A DNA stretch of 34,315 nt from CAWUIO01 sp963922455 (GTDB taxonomy: Bacteria; Bacteroidota; Bacteroidia; Cytophagales; Microscillaceae). The position numbers and the translations under genes were made by a program. The notes beneath the pieces were generated by a model. The model did no database searches. It had not been told where the DNA came from and saw only the letters and a list, made by a program, of their open reading frames with translations. Positions 1-8,559 of the stretch are shown here, piece after piece; positions within the stretch are counted from its first letter, which is position 1, and every line of letters begins with the position of its first letter. The stretch is from the NCBI GenBank assembly GCA_963922455.1, contig CAWUIO010000072.1, positions 1-34,315 of the forward strand. Direction: 5' to 3'.

Positions 1-40
1 GGGGCGTGGCGCCGAGGGACGAGGGGCCGCCCCAAAATTT
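1..40 (+). repeat. Partial copy (3' part) of the dispersed intergenic repeat
   Basis: This matches the closing part of the repeat seen in full at 8560-8693 and 25092-25236: a GC-rich stretch ending in GGGGCCGCCCC followed by an A/T run. The GGGG/CCCC arms can form a short hairpin. It lies 16 bases beyond the stop codon of the nitrilase gene on the other strand, as the same end does next to other genes here. The beginning of the element is outside the window. Confidence 0.6.
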
Positions 41-56
41 AGGACAAAAAACCGCT

Positions 57-1010
57 CTAATCTTTCTCTTCGGGAAATTCTTCGGACGGACGGTAGCGGT
101 CTACCCAAAAATCAAAGACATCCTGGCGTTGGTAATGACCACTCACATCCAAGGTCATGCGTTCTTCATAAACGGCATCCATATCAAGGATCTCGTGAAC
201 CAATAACCCTTCCTTACCCAGTTGGGGAGGCATGCGGTAGTAGCCATCGGGGCCAATAATACAGCTATTCCCATCCAAAACCCAACGGTCTGGGTTTTGA
301 GCCAGCGCATCGGGCAATTTTAACTCGGTAGGAAATTCTTTGGCTTGCATCATTTGGCCAGCAGCAATCACAAAACATCGCCCTTCAAAAGCGTACTGGC
401 GGCTGGCAACTTGATGCATTTCGTGTACCTTGGGCCATAAAGCAATATGAATATGTTCACCACTGTCGTGGAGGGCCTGGCGGCTGAGGGGCATCCAGTG
501 TTCCCAGCAAATAAGGGCACTGATACGGCCCCAAGGCGAGGCTACCGATTTTAACCCGTAGCCATCACCGATGCCATAGACCGTTTTTTCTGTGTAAGTG
601 GGCATGAGTTTGCGATGGTGGTTAAGGACTTGTCCTTCTTCGTTGATCATCACAAAGCTATTGTAGATGGTGCCCTGACCGATGCCTTTCTTCACGACTT
701 CATTGATACCCATCACCACGAACAGTTTGAGCTGGCGGGCCTTGGCTTGTAGGGTAGCCATTTCCTCGCCGGCCACATCTATACTGTTTTGGTACATTCG
801 GGCAAAGACTTTTTTGGTAGGAGGGTGGTTCCAGAGCCCAACCTCGGGGCAGTAGTCTAGCCAGGCCGGGTAGCCACTGAGCCATGTTTCGCCAAACACG
901 AGCAGTTCTACCCCTTGGCGGGCAGCATCTTCCATAAAGCCCAGGGCCTTTTCCATACTTTGGGCCAAATCTAGATAGACCGGGCCCGATTGAACAATTC
1001 CTATTTTCAT
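57..1010 (-). CDS. Nitrilase (carbon-nitrogen hydrolase superfamily)
   Basis: A 317-residue, full-length member of the nitrilase branch, which hydrolyses organic nitriles to carboxylic acids and ammonia in the cytoplasm. The catalytic triad is visible: Glu41 in FGETWLSGYP, Lys134 in HRKLMPT and Cys168 in LICWEHWMP. The RKLMPT...E...YG.GDG stretch and the CWEHWMPL motif point to true nitrilases or cyanide-type enzymes rather than amidases or N-carbamoylases. The ATG start is 52 bp from the start of the divergent flavin monooxygenase gene, so the two may share a control region and could act on related nitrogenous compounds (inference). The substrate cannot be told from sequence. No signal peptide is seen. 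Confidence 0.93.
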   Translation of the reverse strand: MKIGIVQSGPVYLDLAQSMEKALGFMEDAARQGVELLVFGETWLSGYPAWLDYCPEVGLWNHPPTKKVFARMYQNSIDVAGEEMATLQAKARQLKLFVVMGINEVVKKGIGQGTIYNSFVMINEEGQVLNHHRKLMPTYTEKTVYGIGDGYGLKSVASPWGRISALICWEHWMPLSRQALHDSGEHIHIALWPKVHEMHQVASRQYAFEGRCFVIAAGQMMQAKEFPTELKLPDALAQNPDRWVLDGNSCIIGPDGYYRMPPQLGKEGLLVHEILDMDAVYEERMTLDVSGHYQRQDVFDFWVDRYRPSEEFPEEKD

Positions 1011-1029
1011 AATTTGTCTATTTGAGCGC

Positions 1030-1055
1030 TACATTTGCAGACAGCAACGAAGATA
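1030..1055. promoter_or_regulatory. Putative divergent promoter region between nitrilase and monooxygenase genes
   Basis: The 52-bp gap between the two divergent starts holds TACATTTG on the plus strand (1030-1037) and TATCTTCG on the minus strand (complement of 1048-1055). Both resemble the Bacteroidota -7 box TAnnTTTG. They would give leaders of roughly 20-30 nt for the two genes. No convincing -33 TTG element accompanies either, so this is a weak call from motif and position only. Confidence 0.3.
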
Positions 1056-1062
1056 GTGTTTT

Positions 1063-2190
1063 TTGAAAAATAGTAGAAACATAGTGCCATGCCTCATCCT
1101 AGGTGCCGGCCCCTCAGGTTTGGCCATGGCGGCCCGCTTGAGGAAAAAAGGAATACCTTTCGAGATATTGGAGAAAGGCCAAAGAATTGCCGAGCCTTGG
1201 CACCATTACTATGACCGGCTTCATCTGCACACCCATAAATATTTTTCGGCCCTGCCGTTTCGGCCTTTTCCGGCACACTATCCGCAATATGTTGCCAAAA
1301 ACGATTTGATAAGCTATTGGGAAGATTATGCCCATACTTTTGCTATTCAACCCCATTTTGGGGAAGCGGTACAGAGTATTCGTCGCCAAAACGGACTGTG
1401 GGAGGTTTGGACAGGAAGAAAACGCTGGAGGACTCCCCAAATAGTCTTAGCTACCGGATACAACCGTATCCCCCGAGTACCCGACTATCCTGGCCTAAGC
1501 CAATTTGAAGGTGAAGTGTTGCACAGTTGGGATTACAAAAATGGGGAAGCTTTTCGCGGAAAAAAAGTGCTGGTGGTGGGTATGGGCAACACCGGAGCAG
1601 AATTGGCCCTGGATTTATACGAGTGGGGATGTAAGCCTGAAATCTCCTTACGTAGCCCAGTGCATATCGGAGGGAGAGATTTCTTAGGGCATTGTGTACA
1701 GTGGGAAGTAGTAGCCTTGAGCTATTTACCGGCTATTTTTCGGAATACCATAGATGCCTGGACACTTAGGCAAAGACAGAAAGATGCACGTAAATTTGGC
1801 ATGCCCGTTCCGCAAATGCCCACTGGTGAAGCCCTGCAAACCTATGGCAAAGTACCCGTAGTAGATACGGGTACCATGGATTTGATACGAAAGGGGAAAC
1901 TCAAAGTCCGCCCGGGTATCCAGTCGCTTGGGCCGCAACAGGTTTACTTTGAAGATGGCAATCAGGAAGCGTATGAGGTAATACTTTGGGCTACGGGATA
2001 CCAGCCAGCACTGGGAGATTTTTTTCCAGATATGCCAGAGTTGGGGAAAATCCCTCCTTTTCAACTCAAATTGTGGTATGAAGACTACCCTGGGCTCTTT
2101 TTTTTAGGCTTTTCTTTGAATGGTACGGGTATTTTAAGGGGGATTTACTTAGACTCAGCTAAAATTGCCCAAAGAATTGCCCTCCCTTGA
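1063..2190 (+). CDS. Flavin-containing monooxygenase-like NAD(P)/FAD oxidoreductase
   Basis: A 375-residue class B flavoprotein monooxygenase-like protein, expected to use FAD, NADPH and O2 to oxygenate a small nucleophile or ketone. Features in order: FAD-binding Rossmann motif GAGPSG at residues 14-19, the FMO-type fingerprint FEGEVLHSWDY at 148-158, a second Rossmann motif GMGNTGAE at 173-180 for NADPH, and an ATGYQP motif near the C-terminus. The start is TTG at 1063. An in-frame stop lies just upstream, and the first in-frame ATG (residue 22) would remove the FAD motif, so a non-ATG start (TTG 1063 or GTG 1084) is required. It diverges from the nitrilase gene. The substrate is unknown; related families include plant YUCCA-like and bacterial FMOs. 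Confidence 0.88.
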   Translation: MKNSRNIVPCLILGAGPSGLAMAARLRKKGIPFEILEKGQRIAEPWHHYYDRLHLHTHKYFSALPFRPFPAHYPQYVAKNDLISYWEDYAHTFAIQPHFGEAVQSIRRQNGLWEVWTGRKRWRTPQIVLATGYNRIPRVPDYPGLSQFEGEVLHSWDYKNGEAFRGKKVLVVGMGNTGAELALDLYEWGCKPEISLRSPVHIGGRDFLGHCVQWEVVALSYLPAIFRNTIDAWTLRQRQKDARKFGMPVPQMPTGEALQTYGKVPVVDTGTMDLIRKGKLKVRPGIQSLGPQQVYFEDGNQEAYEVILWATGYQPALGDFFPDMPELGKIPPFQLKLWYEDYPGLFFLGFSLNGTGILRGIYLDSAKIAQRIALP

Positions 2191-2328
2191 TTGGTCGCCG
2201 TTTTATGCTGGGATAGACCCTAAAAGAAAGCGAAATCGGGCAAAGAGCTCATCGAATTTGTATTTTTTTCTTGGCAATGAGGTATTTTGCACGAATTTAG
2301 ATTTAAAACAAAACATCCTTGTTAATTT

Positions 2329-2352
2329 CGCGAACACAAGCGCGGTTTTTTT
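2329..2352 (+). terminator. Weak terminator-like hairpin after the monooxygenase gene
   Basis: CGCG at 2329-2332 pairs with CGCG at 2341-2344 around an 8-base loop, followed by a run of seven T. The stem is only 4 bp, so the call is tentative. It lies in the 210-bp gap before the ABC exporter gene, where no other structure was recognised. Confidence 0.3.
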
Positions 2353-2400
2353 AAGGACTAGATTTCAAAGCATACTTGTACTTGAACTTTCTATAAATAG

Positions 2401-5328
2401 TTGAACTCGGCACTCACAGACTTAATACAAAAGGAAGGGGAAGTCATTCATATGACGGTAAACACCCCCTTTTTAATTGATGACCCGGAAACGATATGGT
2501 ACATATATTCGGGAAATATCAATATATATACGGTTCGCCTCCCGATGGGTGAACCGGAAGGGAAGCGCTTTTACTTTTTTACTTCCCACGAAAAGCAAAT
2601 TATGATGGGGATGGATTTTCAAGATTCCCCCTATGAGATTGGTTTCTCTGCCGATGCCACCGAAGATACCGTTGTGTATGCCCTCAAACGAAATTGGTTT
2701 TGGGAATTGCTCAAAGAGGAAACATTCCGGCCCGACATCGAGTCCTTGATCTCTCGTTGGTTGGAAAACCTCTTTTACGGTATATCTGAGAATTCCAACC
2801 ACCCGGATGAACAAGCGGATGTGCTGGTAGAAGCCGGGCAAAGACTTATTCTCCGCAAGGATGAGACTATTTCTTCTCAAAGAAAACTTATTTGGGGAAA
2901 AATTAGTGCCTCAAAACTAGACTCAGTACTCATCAATGGAACCGGAAAAATTGAGAATAATGGGCAGGATGTCCTGCTACCTGTTAGCCGACGTTCCTTT
3001 TTAGAGTCAACCCGTAATGTAGGGATACGCTTTTTTGATACCAGTGAAGCCTTGAGCCAAGAGGCTGCCTGGCATGGGATTCAGGTACTAGATAATACCA
3101 TTCTTTTACTTGAGAAGGAAGAAATTGAGTTGGTGCAGCGCTATGAAACAAACCGCTTGCAGAAAAAATATGAGACCCAATTTCAACGAACCAATGAGAG
3201 CTTAAAAAATGCCCAATCCATTTTAGATCGGAATGCCGCAGACAAATATGCGGAGCAAATCAGGATTTTTACGGACGATGCGATTTTTAATGCTTGTCAG
3301 ATTATTACCAATTATGATGAGATTAGCCTAACCCCTCCTCCGCAAATCAATGAGATTGATCCCATTGGTGATATTGCCCGAGCCTCCCGGATTCGGTATC
3401 GAGAAGTAAAATTACCCAATAACTGGTGGGAGCAGGATTCGGGTGCCATTTTAGGTTTTCATAAGGAAAATGGCCGTCCCTTGGCTCTTATGCCCACTTC
3501 TTCGGGAAAATACGAAGCCTATGACCCTAGTATCCGGGAAACCTTTGAGATTAATGAAGAAACGGCCCAGTCTATTGATGCCTTGGCGTATACATTCTTC
3601 AAACCGTTTCCCAATAAGCCGATCAAGCTTTTGGACTTACTTCGATTTGGGGTATTTCGTGATATACGGGATTTTTATTTACTACTTTTCTTAGGAGTTT
3701 CGGTAACCCTCTTAGGCCTGGCCCCGCCCGTGATGACCGGGATTATATTTGATACGGTCATTCCCAATGCCAGTAGGATCCAGGTTTTACAAGTTGGTTT
3801 TGCCTTGTTTATGGCTTTGCTTGCCCGGGTTCTTTTTGAGCTAACCGAAAGCTTTGCGGTGCTTCGGGTTGAGACCAAAATGGACTATAGGCTGCAGGCC
3901 GCTTTGTGGGATAGGTTATTGAACTTACCAACTGCCTTCTTTAGGCAATTTACCACCGGCGATTTGGCCGACCGGGCTTTGGGAATCAATGAGATTCGGA
4001 AAATGCTTTCTGGGGTGTTGATTACCAGTGTTTTAGCTAGTGTTTTCTCTTTTTTAAACTTCTTTTTGCTCTTTTATTATAGTAGTCGTTTGGCATTGGC
4101 CGCCATGGGTTTGGTATTTATCGAGATCATTATCTTGTATTTACTCGGGAAATGGCAGATAAGCAAGGAGAAAAAAGCCATGAGTTACCTGGGGAAAACT
4201 CAGGGGATTGTTTTACAATTGCTTACCGGGATCAACAAATTTCGGGTTACCGGTACGGAAATTCGGGCTTTCAGCCACTGGTTAAATCACTTTTCAAGAG
4301 CCAAACAATTTAACTTTCAAGCCCTGCAAATTCAAAATATTCAAGCGGTTGTCAATGTAGTAACCCCTTTGCTCTTCACGGCGGTGATTTATTTAATTTT
4401 GATCCAATCGGAGGAGTTGAGCAGGATCTCTACAGGGGAGTTTTTGGCTTTTATTGCGGCTTACAGTGCTTTTAACGCTGCCATGCTCTCTTTGAGTGAA
4501 TCACTTTTGGTGATTTATCAAATCTTTCCTATTTACGAACGCATGCGGCCTATTTTGGAGAGCTTACCAGAAGTGGATGAGGCTAAAAAGAACCCTGGTA
4601 AGTTAAAAGGTAAACTGGAAGTGAGTCAATTACATTTCCGTTATGACCGGGACAGCCCACCCGTTATTCAAAACTTGTCTTTTAAATTGGAAACGGGAGA
4701 TTATGTAGCCCTAGTAGGTCCTTCGGGCTCGGGTAAATCTACCTTGATTCGTTTATTATTGGGCTTTGAGAAGCCCGAATCAGGGAGTATCTTTTATGAT
4801 GACCAGGAATTGAGCCAACTGGATTTACGATTGGTGAGGCGGCAAATTGGTACCGTATTGCAAGACGGACAGCTAATTCCCGGAGATATTTTCTCTAATA
4901 TTGTGGGGACATCCCCCCATTTGACTATGGAAGATGCCTGGGAGGCAGCCAAGTTGGCGGCCATTGATGACGATATCCGGCAAATGCCCATGGCAATGCA
5001 TACCATTATCAGTGAAGGAGGGACTACCTTATCGGGTGGACAGAAGCAAAGGCTACTCATTGCCCAAACCTTGGCCCGGAAGCCGCGGCTCATTATCTTT
5101 GATGAAGCGACGAGTGCTTTGGACAACCGTACCCAGTCGGTGATTACTACGAGTTTGAACAAGCTCCAAGCCACCCGAATTGTGATTGCCCACCGCCTTA
5201 GTACTATTCAAAACGTAGACCGGATCTATGTTTTAGATCAAGGTAAAATTGTGCAAGTAGGCACCTACGAAGAGTTAATGGCCCAGGAAGGAACCTTCCG
5301 AGAGTTGGCGGCCCGACAAATGGAGTAG
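2401..5328 (+). CDS. NHLP-type bacteriocin/peptide export ABC transporter, permease-ATPase
   Basis: A 975-residue ABC half-transporter of the NHLM/NHLP peptide-export type without a C39 leader peptidase. The first ~150 residues resemble a cyclic-nucleotide-binding-like (cupin) fold seen in this subfamily, with PFLIDDPETIWYIYSG near residues 23-38. A linker follows, then an ABC exporter membrane domain (about residues 420-700, around six helices) and the nucleotide-binding domain: Walker A GPSGSGKST at 773-781, signature LSGGQ at 877-881, Walker B LIIFDEATSALD with D901/E902. The start is TTG at 2401, directly after an in-frame TAG. The next ATG is residue 18, but the residues before it look like family sequence. 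Known systems pair this subunit with a peptidase-bearing ABC protein, an HlyD-like adaptor and a precursor peptide; none is seen here. Confidence 0.88.
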   Translation: MNSALTDLIQKEGEVIHMTVNTPFLIDDPETIWYIYSGNINIYTVRLPMGEPEGKRFYFFTSHEKQIMMGMDFQDSPYEIGFSADATEDTVVYALKRNWFWELLKEETFRPDIESLISRWLENLFYGISENSNHPDEQADVLVEAGQRLILRKDETISSQRKLIWGKISASKLDSVLINGTGKIENNGQDVLLPVSRRSFLESTRNVGIRFFDTSEALSQEAAWHGIQVLDNTILLLEKEEIELVQRYETNRLQKKYETQFQRTNESLKNAQSILDRNAADKYAEQIRIFTDDAIFNACQIITNYDEISLTPPPQINEIDPIGDIARASRIRYREVKLPNNWWEQDSGAILGFHKENGRPLALMPTSSGKYEAYDPSIRETFEINEETAQSIDALAYTFFKPFPNKPIKLLDLLRFGVFRDIRDFYLLLFLGVSVTLLGLAPPVMTGIIFDTVIPNASRIQVLQVGFALFMALLARVLFELTESFAVLRVETKMDYRLQAALWDRLLNLPTAFFRQFTTGDLADRALGINEIRKMLSGVLITSVLASVFSFLNFFLLFYYSSRLALAAMGLVFIEIIILYLLGKWQISKEKKAMSYLGKTQGIVLQLLTGINKFRVTGTEIRAFSHWLNHFSRAKQFNFQALQIQNIQAVVNVVTPLLFTAVIYLILIQSEELSRISTGEFLAFIAAYSAFNAAMLSLSESLLVIYQIFPIYERMRPILESLPEVDEAKKNPGKLKGKLEVSQLHFRYDRDSPPVIQNLSFKLETGDYVALVGPSGSGKSTLIRLLLGFEKPESGSIFYDDQELSQLDLRLVRRQIGTVLQDGQLIPGDIFSNIVGTSPHLTMEDAWEAAKLAAIDDDIRQMPMAMHTIISEGGTTLSGGQKQRLLIAQTLARKPRLIIFDEATSALDNRTQSVITTSLNKLQATRIVIAHRLSTIQNVDRIYVLDQGKIVQVGTYEELMAQEGTFRELAARQME

Positions 5329-5384
5329 TTTAGGTAATACTCCCCACATTTTGCGGTATTTAAGCCAGTGAAGATATTATTTTG

Positions 5385-5392
5385 TAGGTTTG
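5385..5392 (+). promoter_or_regulatory. Putative -7 box for the TPR/binding-protein gene
   Basis: TAGGTTTG fits the Bacteroidota -7 consensus TAnnTTTG and lies 24 bp before the chosen ATG at 5417. A TTG that could be read as an upstream start (5390) is the end of this box, which favours the ATG. No well-spaced -33 element was found. Confidence 0.35.
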
Positions 5393-5416
5393 CATCTTAA
5401 ATGGAACGAATCTCCT

Positions 5417-7114
5417 ATGTCTATAAAACAACTATTCCTGACGATATGCTTGTTTGGGCTATGTGTAAGCCTACCTGCTCAAAGCAAAAAATTTATAAAA
5501 GCGTATGTGAGCGGTCAGGACTTCTTTAATAAAAAGTCTTACTCGGAAGCGCGCTCCTTTTTTCAAGCGGCCCTCAATTATCCAGAGGAAAACCCCTTAA
5601 AGCCTAATGCTTATTATTATCTGGCTTTGGCCGACTTAAAAAATGGTGAGCTTACCCGGGCAGCCGACGGCTTTCGAGTATTGTTGGAGCGATATCCTAA
5701 TTGGGAACAGCAAGATGAACTTTATTACAATCTGGCTGAAATTGCTTTTGCTCAAAAAGATGATTCTAAAGCCTTGGCTTATTTAAATAAGATACGGTCG
5801 CCCCGTATGTTCTCTGATATACGTGACCTGATGGGGCATTATGTCAAGCCACTCTCTATAGCTCAACTCCGGCTCTTGCAGCAAAGCTTTCCAGAAGATA
5901 CACTCCTGAGCCGTATGCTGATAGATAAAATTGCGGCTAACTCCCAGGATTCGGAGGAGGTGTTGTTTATGCAGGAGCTTATAGAAAAATTTGAGCTTAC
6001 TCCCGAAAGACGTCTAGTGAAGCGGGTAAATTATATCCGAAAACCTTATAAAATAGGTGTACTGCTACCCTTCAATTACTATCGTTTACAAAAACAAGAT
6101 ACAAATACGCTCAGCCGAATATCCATTCAGATGTATCAGGCCGTGAGGCTGGCAGTCAAAGAATTGGATTCATTATATGAAGTCCCTCTAGACTTGATAG
6201 CATACGATATACCCCGTGATTCGAGTCATAAGATACAAGATTTACTCTTGAACGGAGAGTTTGACGATATGGACCTGCTCATTGGGCCTTTGTTTGATCA
6301 AGATTTTACTTCCCTAGCAAGCTTGGCCAGCATTAAGAAAATCCATATGGTCAATCCTATCTCTTTTAATGCGGATTTGGCCCAAAATGATTTTACCTAT
6401 CTCTTTTACCCCTCCCGTCAGACCCAGGCAGAACAGGTGATTCAGTTTGCCCAAGAAAAAAGCCCCGGAAAGGGAATGATTATATTATATGACAACCTGT
6501 CAAGAAACCAACAAATAGCCGAGTTGTATCGGCAAGCCGCAGAAAAGAGGGGGATTCAAGTCTTGGCCTATGAAGAGCTAAATACTTTTGACTCAGAACG
6601 CTTACGAAATGTTTTAAATAAAGTGGATGTTTCTTCCTTAGGTGGCATATTATCAAGCAATACCAGTGAGCTGACGGCCCGGAGGATCATGGACGAAGTG
6701 CAAAAACTAAGAGAAAAGGTTGCCTTATATGTTCCTGAGGAGTGGCATAAATTTCGGTCGATCGATGAAAGTAAATTTGAAAATCAGGCAGTTTACTTTA
6801 TTGACCCCGACTATTGGAATGAGTACTCCCTGGAAATGGTGCAGTTTGCTAGTGCATTTAAGGACTTTGCGAGAAAAGATCCTAACAAATATGCTTTTGC
6901 GGGATATGAAATCACCCGATATTTTGCCGATTTGTTTCAGAAGTTCGGAGTGAAATCTAGCTTGCGCTCGGCCCTGCGAGAAACCTCGTCCTATGGAGGC
7001 ATACTTTCGGAAGGAATCTCTCACCAAGAATCCACGATTAATACCCACGTACCCATTTTACAATTTAGCCGGGGAGACCTGAAACCCATCAATTCGTTAA
7101 GCAAAAACAAATAA
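5417..7114 (+). CDS. Secreted TPR protein with periplasmic-binding-protein (type I) domain
   Basis: A 565-residue exported protein. It begins with a Sec signal peptide (residues 1-22, ending LPAQS). A helical region with TPR-like repeats follows (about 25-170; e.g. YSEARSFFQAAL, AYYYLALADLKNG), and then from about residue 209 a region opening with KIGVLLPFNYY that resembles the type I periplasmic-binding fold of the branched-chain amino-acid receptor family. Such TPR plus binding-fold proteins are common in Bacteroidota and are usually annotated as LysM/ABC substrate-binding proteins without a known ligand; no LysM motif is visible here. There is no linked permease, so a structural or signalling role in the envelope is as likely as transport (inference). 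The ATG at 5417 is chosen because upstream TTG codons would precede the signal peptide. Confidence 0.72.
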   Translation: MSIKQLFLTICLFGLCVSLPAQSKKFIKAYVSGQDFFNKKSYSEARSFFQAALNYPEENPLKPNAYYYLALADLKNGELTRAADGFRVLLERYPNWEQQDELYYNLAEIAFAQKDDSKALAYLNKIRSPRMFSDIRDLMGHYVKPLSIAQLRLLQQSFPEDTLLSRMLIDKIAANSQDSEEVLFMQELIEKFELTPERRLVKRVNYIRKPYKIGVLLPFNYYRLQKQDTNTLSRISIQMYQAVRLAVKELDSLYEVPLDLIAYDIPRDSSHKIQDLLLNGEFDDMDLLIGPLFDQDFTSLASLASIKKIHMVNPISFNADLAQNDFTYLFYPSRQTQAEQVIQFAQEKSPGKGMIILYDNLSRNQQIAELYRQAAEKRGIQVLAYEELNTFDSERLRNVLNKVDVSSLGGILSSNTSELTARRIMDEVQKLREKVALYVPEEWHKFRSIDESKFENQAVYFIDPDYWNEYSLEMVQFASAFKDFARKDPNKYAFAGYEITRYFADLFQKFGVKSSLRSALRETSSYGGILSEGISHQESTINTHVPILQFSRGDLKPINSLSKNK

Positions 7115-7167
7115 TAGAGCAGGCTGTTAAGATATCTCAAATTAACAGGTAAATTAGAATTGTACTG

Positions 7168-7199
7168 CTAGACCAAGGAGAAGACCGGGTATGGTCTAG
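7168..7199. repeat. Perfect 8-bp inverted repeat (hairpin) upstream of hemL
   Basis: CTAGACCA at 7168-7175 is mirrored by TGGTCTAG at 7192-7199 across a 16-base spacer. It lies 54 bp after the preceding gene and 62 bp before hemL. There is no T run on either side, so an operator, an mRNA structure in the hemL leader, or an inefficient terminator are all possible. Confidence 0.4.
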
Positions 7200-7261
7200 T
7201 TTCTGAAAGGGTGACTGTATACCCTCAAATTTTATCTATTCCAAAAAAATAATTTTTTTTC

Positions 7262-8551
7262 ATGCACACTACGCGTAGTCAGGAATTATTCCGGAAGGCA
7301 CAGGAATTTATTCCGGGTGGGGTAAATTCTCCGGTGAGGGCTTTTAAGGCCGTAGGAGGTGATCCTTTGTTTATCCGTTCGGCCAAGGGAGCGTATATTT
7401 ATGATGAAGACGGAAACGAGTATATAGAGCTTATTAACTCCTGGGGGCCTATGATTTTAGGCCACGGGCACGAGCTAATTGTGCAAGCCGTACAGAAAGC
7501 CAGTGAAGATTCCCTCTCTTTTGGGGCCCCTACCCTGAAAGAAATTGAAATTGCGGAGTTGATTGTATCGATGGTGCCCTGCGTAGAAAAAGTACGTATG
7601 GTCAATTCGGGCACGGAGGCTTGTATGAGTGCTATTCGCTTGGCCCGGGGGTATACGGGAAAAGATAAAATTATCAAATTTGAGGGCTGTTATCACGGCC
7701 ATGGGGATTCTTTTTTGATTGCTGCCGGCAGTGGGGCGGTAACGATGGGGAGCCCGGATAGTCCTGGGGTCACCAAGGGAACGGCTCAAGACACCCTGCT
7801 AGCCCCCTTTAATAAGCTGGAGGCCGTAGAAGAATTAGTCGCGGCCAATAAACAGCAAGTGGCGGCCATTATTTTAGAACCCGTAGCGGGTAATATGGGC
7901 TGTGTACCTCCTCGACCTGGTTTCTTGGAAGGATTGCGGAGTTTGTGTGACCAGGAGGGAATCGTGTTGATCTTTGATGAAGTCATGACCGGCTTTCGTT
8001 TGGCTCCGGGCGGAGCCCACGAACTTTTGGGTGTCACGCCAGATATGTGTACCCTGGGGAAAATAATTGGTGGAGGAATGCCCGTAGGTGCCTATGGGGG
8101 GAAAAAAGAGATTATGGATTTTGTTTCTCCCCAAGGACCCGTCTATCAGGCAGGTACCTTATCAGGCAACCCGGTGGCGATGTCGGCTGGTTTGGCCATG
8201 TTGCGCTATTTGAAAGACCACCCTGAGGTATATACCCGCCTAGAAGAAATTACAAGGAGGATTGCAGAAGGGATACAAGCCACTGTGAGCCACTTGAACT
8301 TACCTTTCACGGTCAATCAATTGGGGTCTATGTATTCCATATTTTTTAGTGAGCAAGAAGTCTACGACTTTGAAACGGCAAAATCTTGCGATACGGCACT
8401 CTTTGGAAGGTATTTCCGGGCAATGCTTGAGGAAGGCATTTATTTGGCCCCTTCTCAATTTGAAAGCCTTTTCTTATCTACGGCCCTGGAAGATGCGCAC
8501 ATAGACAAAATCTTAGATGCCAATAAAAAGGCACTAAGTGCGCTGGTTTAA
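7262..8551 (+). CDS. hemL: Glutamate-1-semialdehyde 2,1-aminomutase
   Basis: Converts glutamate-1-semialdehyde to 5-aminolevulinate, the last step of the C5 route to tetrapyrroles, using pyridoxal phosphate in the cytoplasm. The 429-residue length is normal for the family. The N-terminal FIPGGVNSPVRAF motif is characteristic. The PLP-binding lysine is K267 in LGKIIGGGMPVGAYGG, preceded by the LIFDEVMTGFR aspartate motif. It starts at an ATG after an A/T-rich leader and has no tetrapyrrole partner genes in the window. A dispersed repeat begins nine bases after its stop codon. Confidence 0.97.
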   Translation: MHTTRSQELFRKAQEFIPGGVNSPVRAFKAVGGDPLFIRSAKGAYIYDEDGNEYIELINSWGPMILGHGHELIVQAVQKASEDSLSFGAPTLKEIEIAELIVSMVPCVEKVRMVNSGTEACMSAIRLARGYTGKDKIIKFEGCYHGHGDSFLIAAGSGAVTMGSPDSPGVTKGTAQDTLLAPFNKLEAVEELVAANKQQVAAIILEPVAGNMGCVPPRPGFLEGLRSLCDQEGIVLIFDEVMTGFRLAPGGAHELLGVTPDMCTLGKIIGGGMPVGAYGGKKEIMDFVSPQGPVYQAGTLSGNPVAMSAGLAMLRYLKDHPEVYTRLEEITRRIAEGIQATVSHLNLPFTVNQLGSMYSIFFSEQEVYDFETAKSCDTALFGRYFRAMLEEGIYLAPSQFESLFLSTALEDAHIDKILDANKKALSALV

Positions 8552-8559
8552 GCAAGATT

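Noticed and set aside
2165..2404. 79-codon open frame after the flavin monooxygenase
   Set aside because: It overlaps the monooxygenase end and runs into the exporter start, and its composition is that of A/T-rich intergenic DNA with no domain pattern.
57..5328. Nitrilase plus NHLP (nitrile-hydratase-leader) exporter as one biosynthetic cluster
   Set aside because: The name overlap is coincidental: NHLP refers to leader peptides similar to nitrile hydratase, not to nitrilases. The nitrilase is on the opposite strand and no peptide-modifying enzyme is present.
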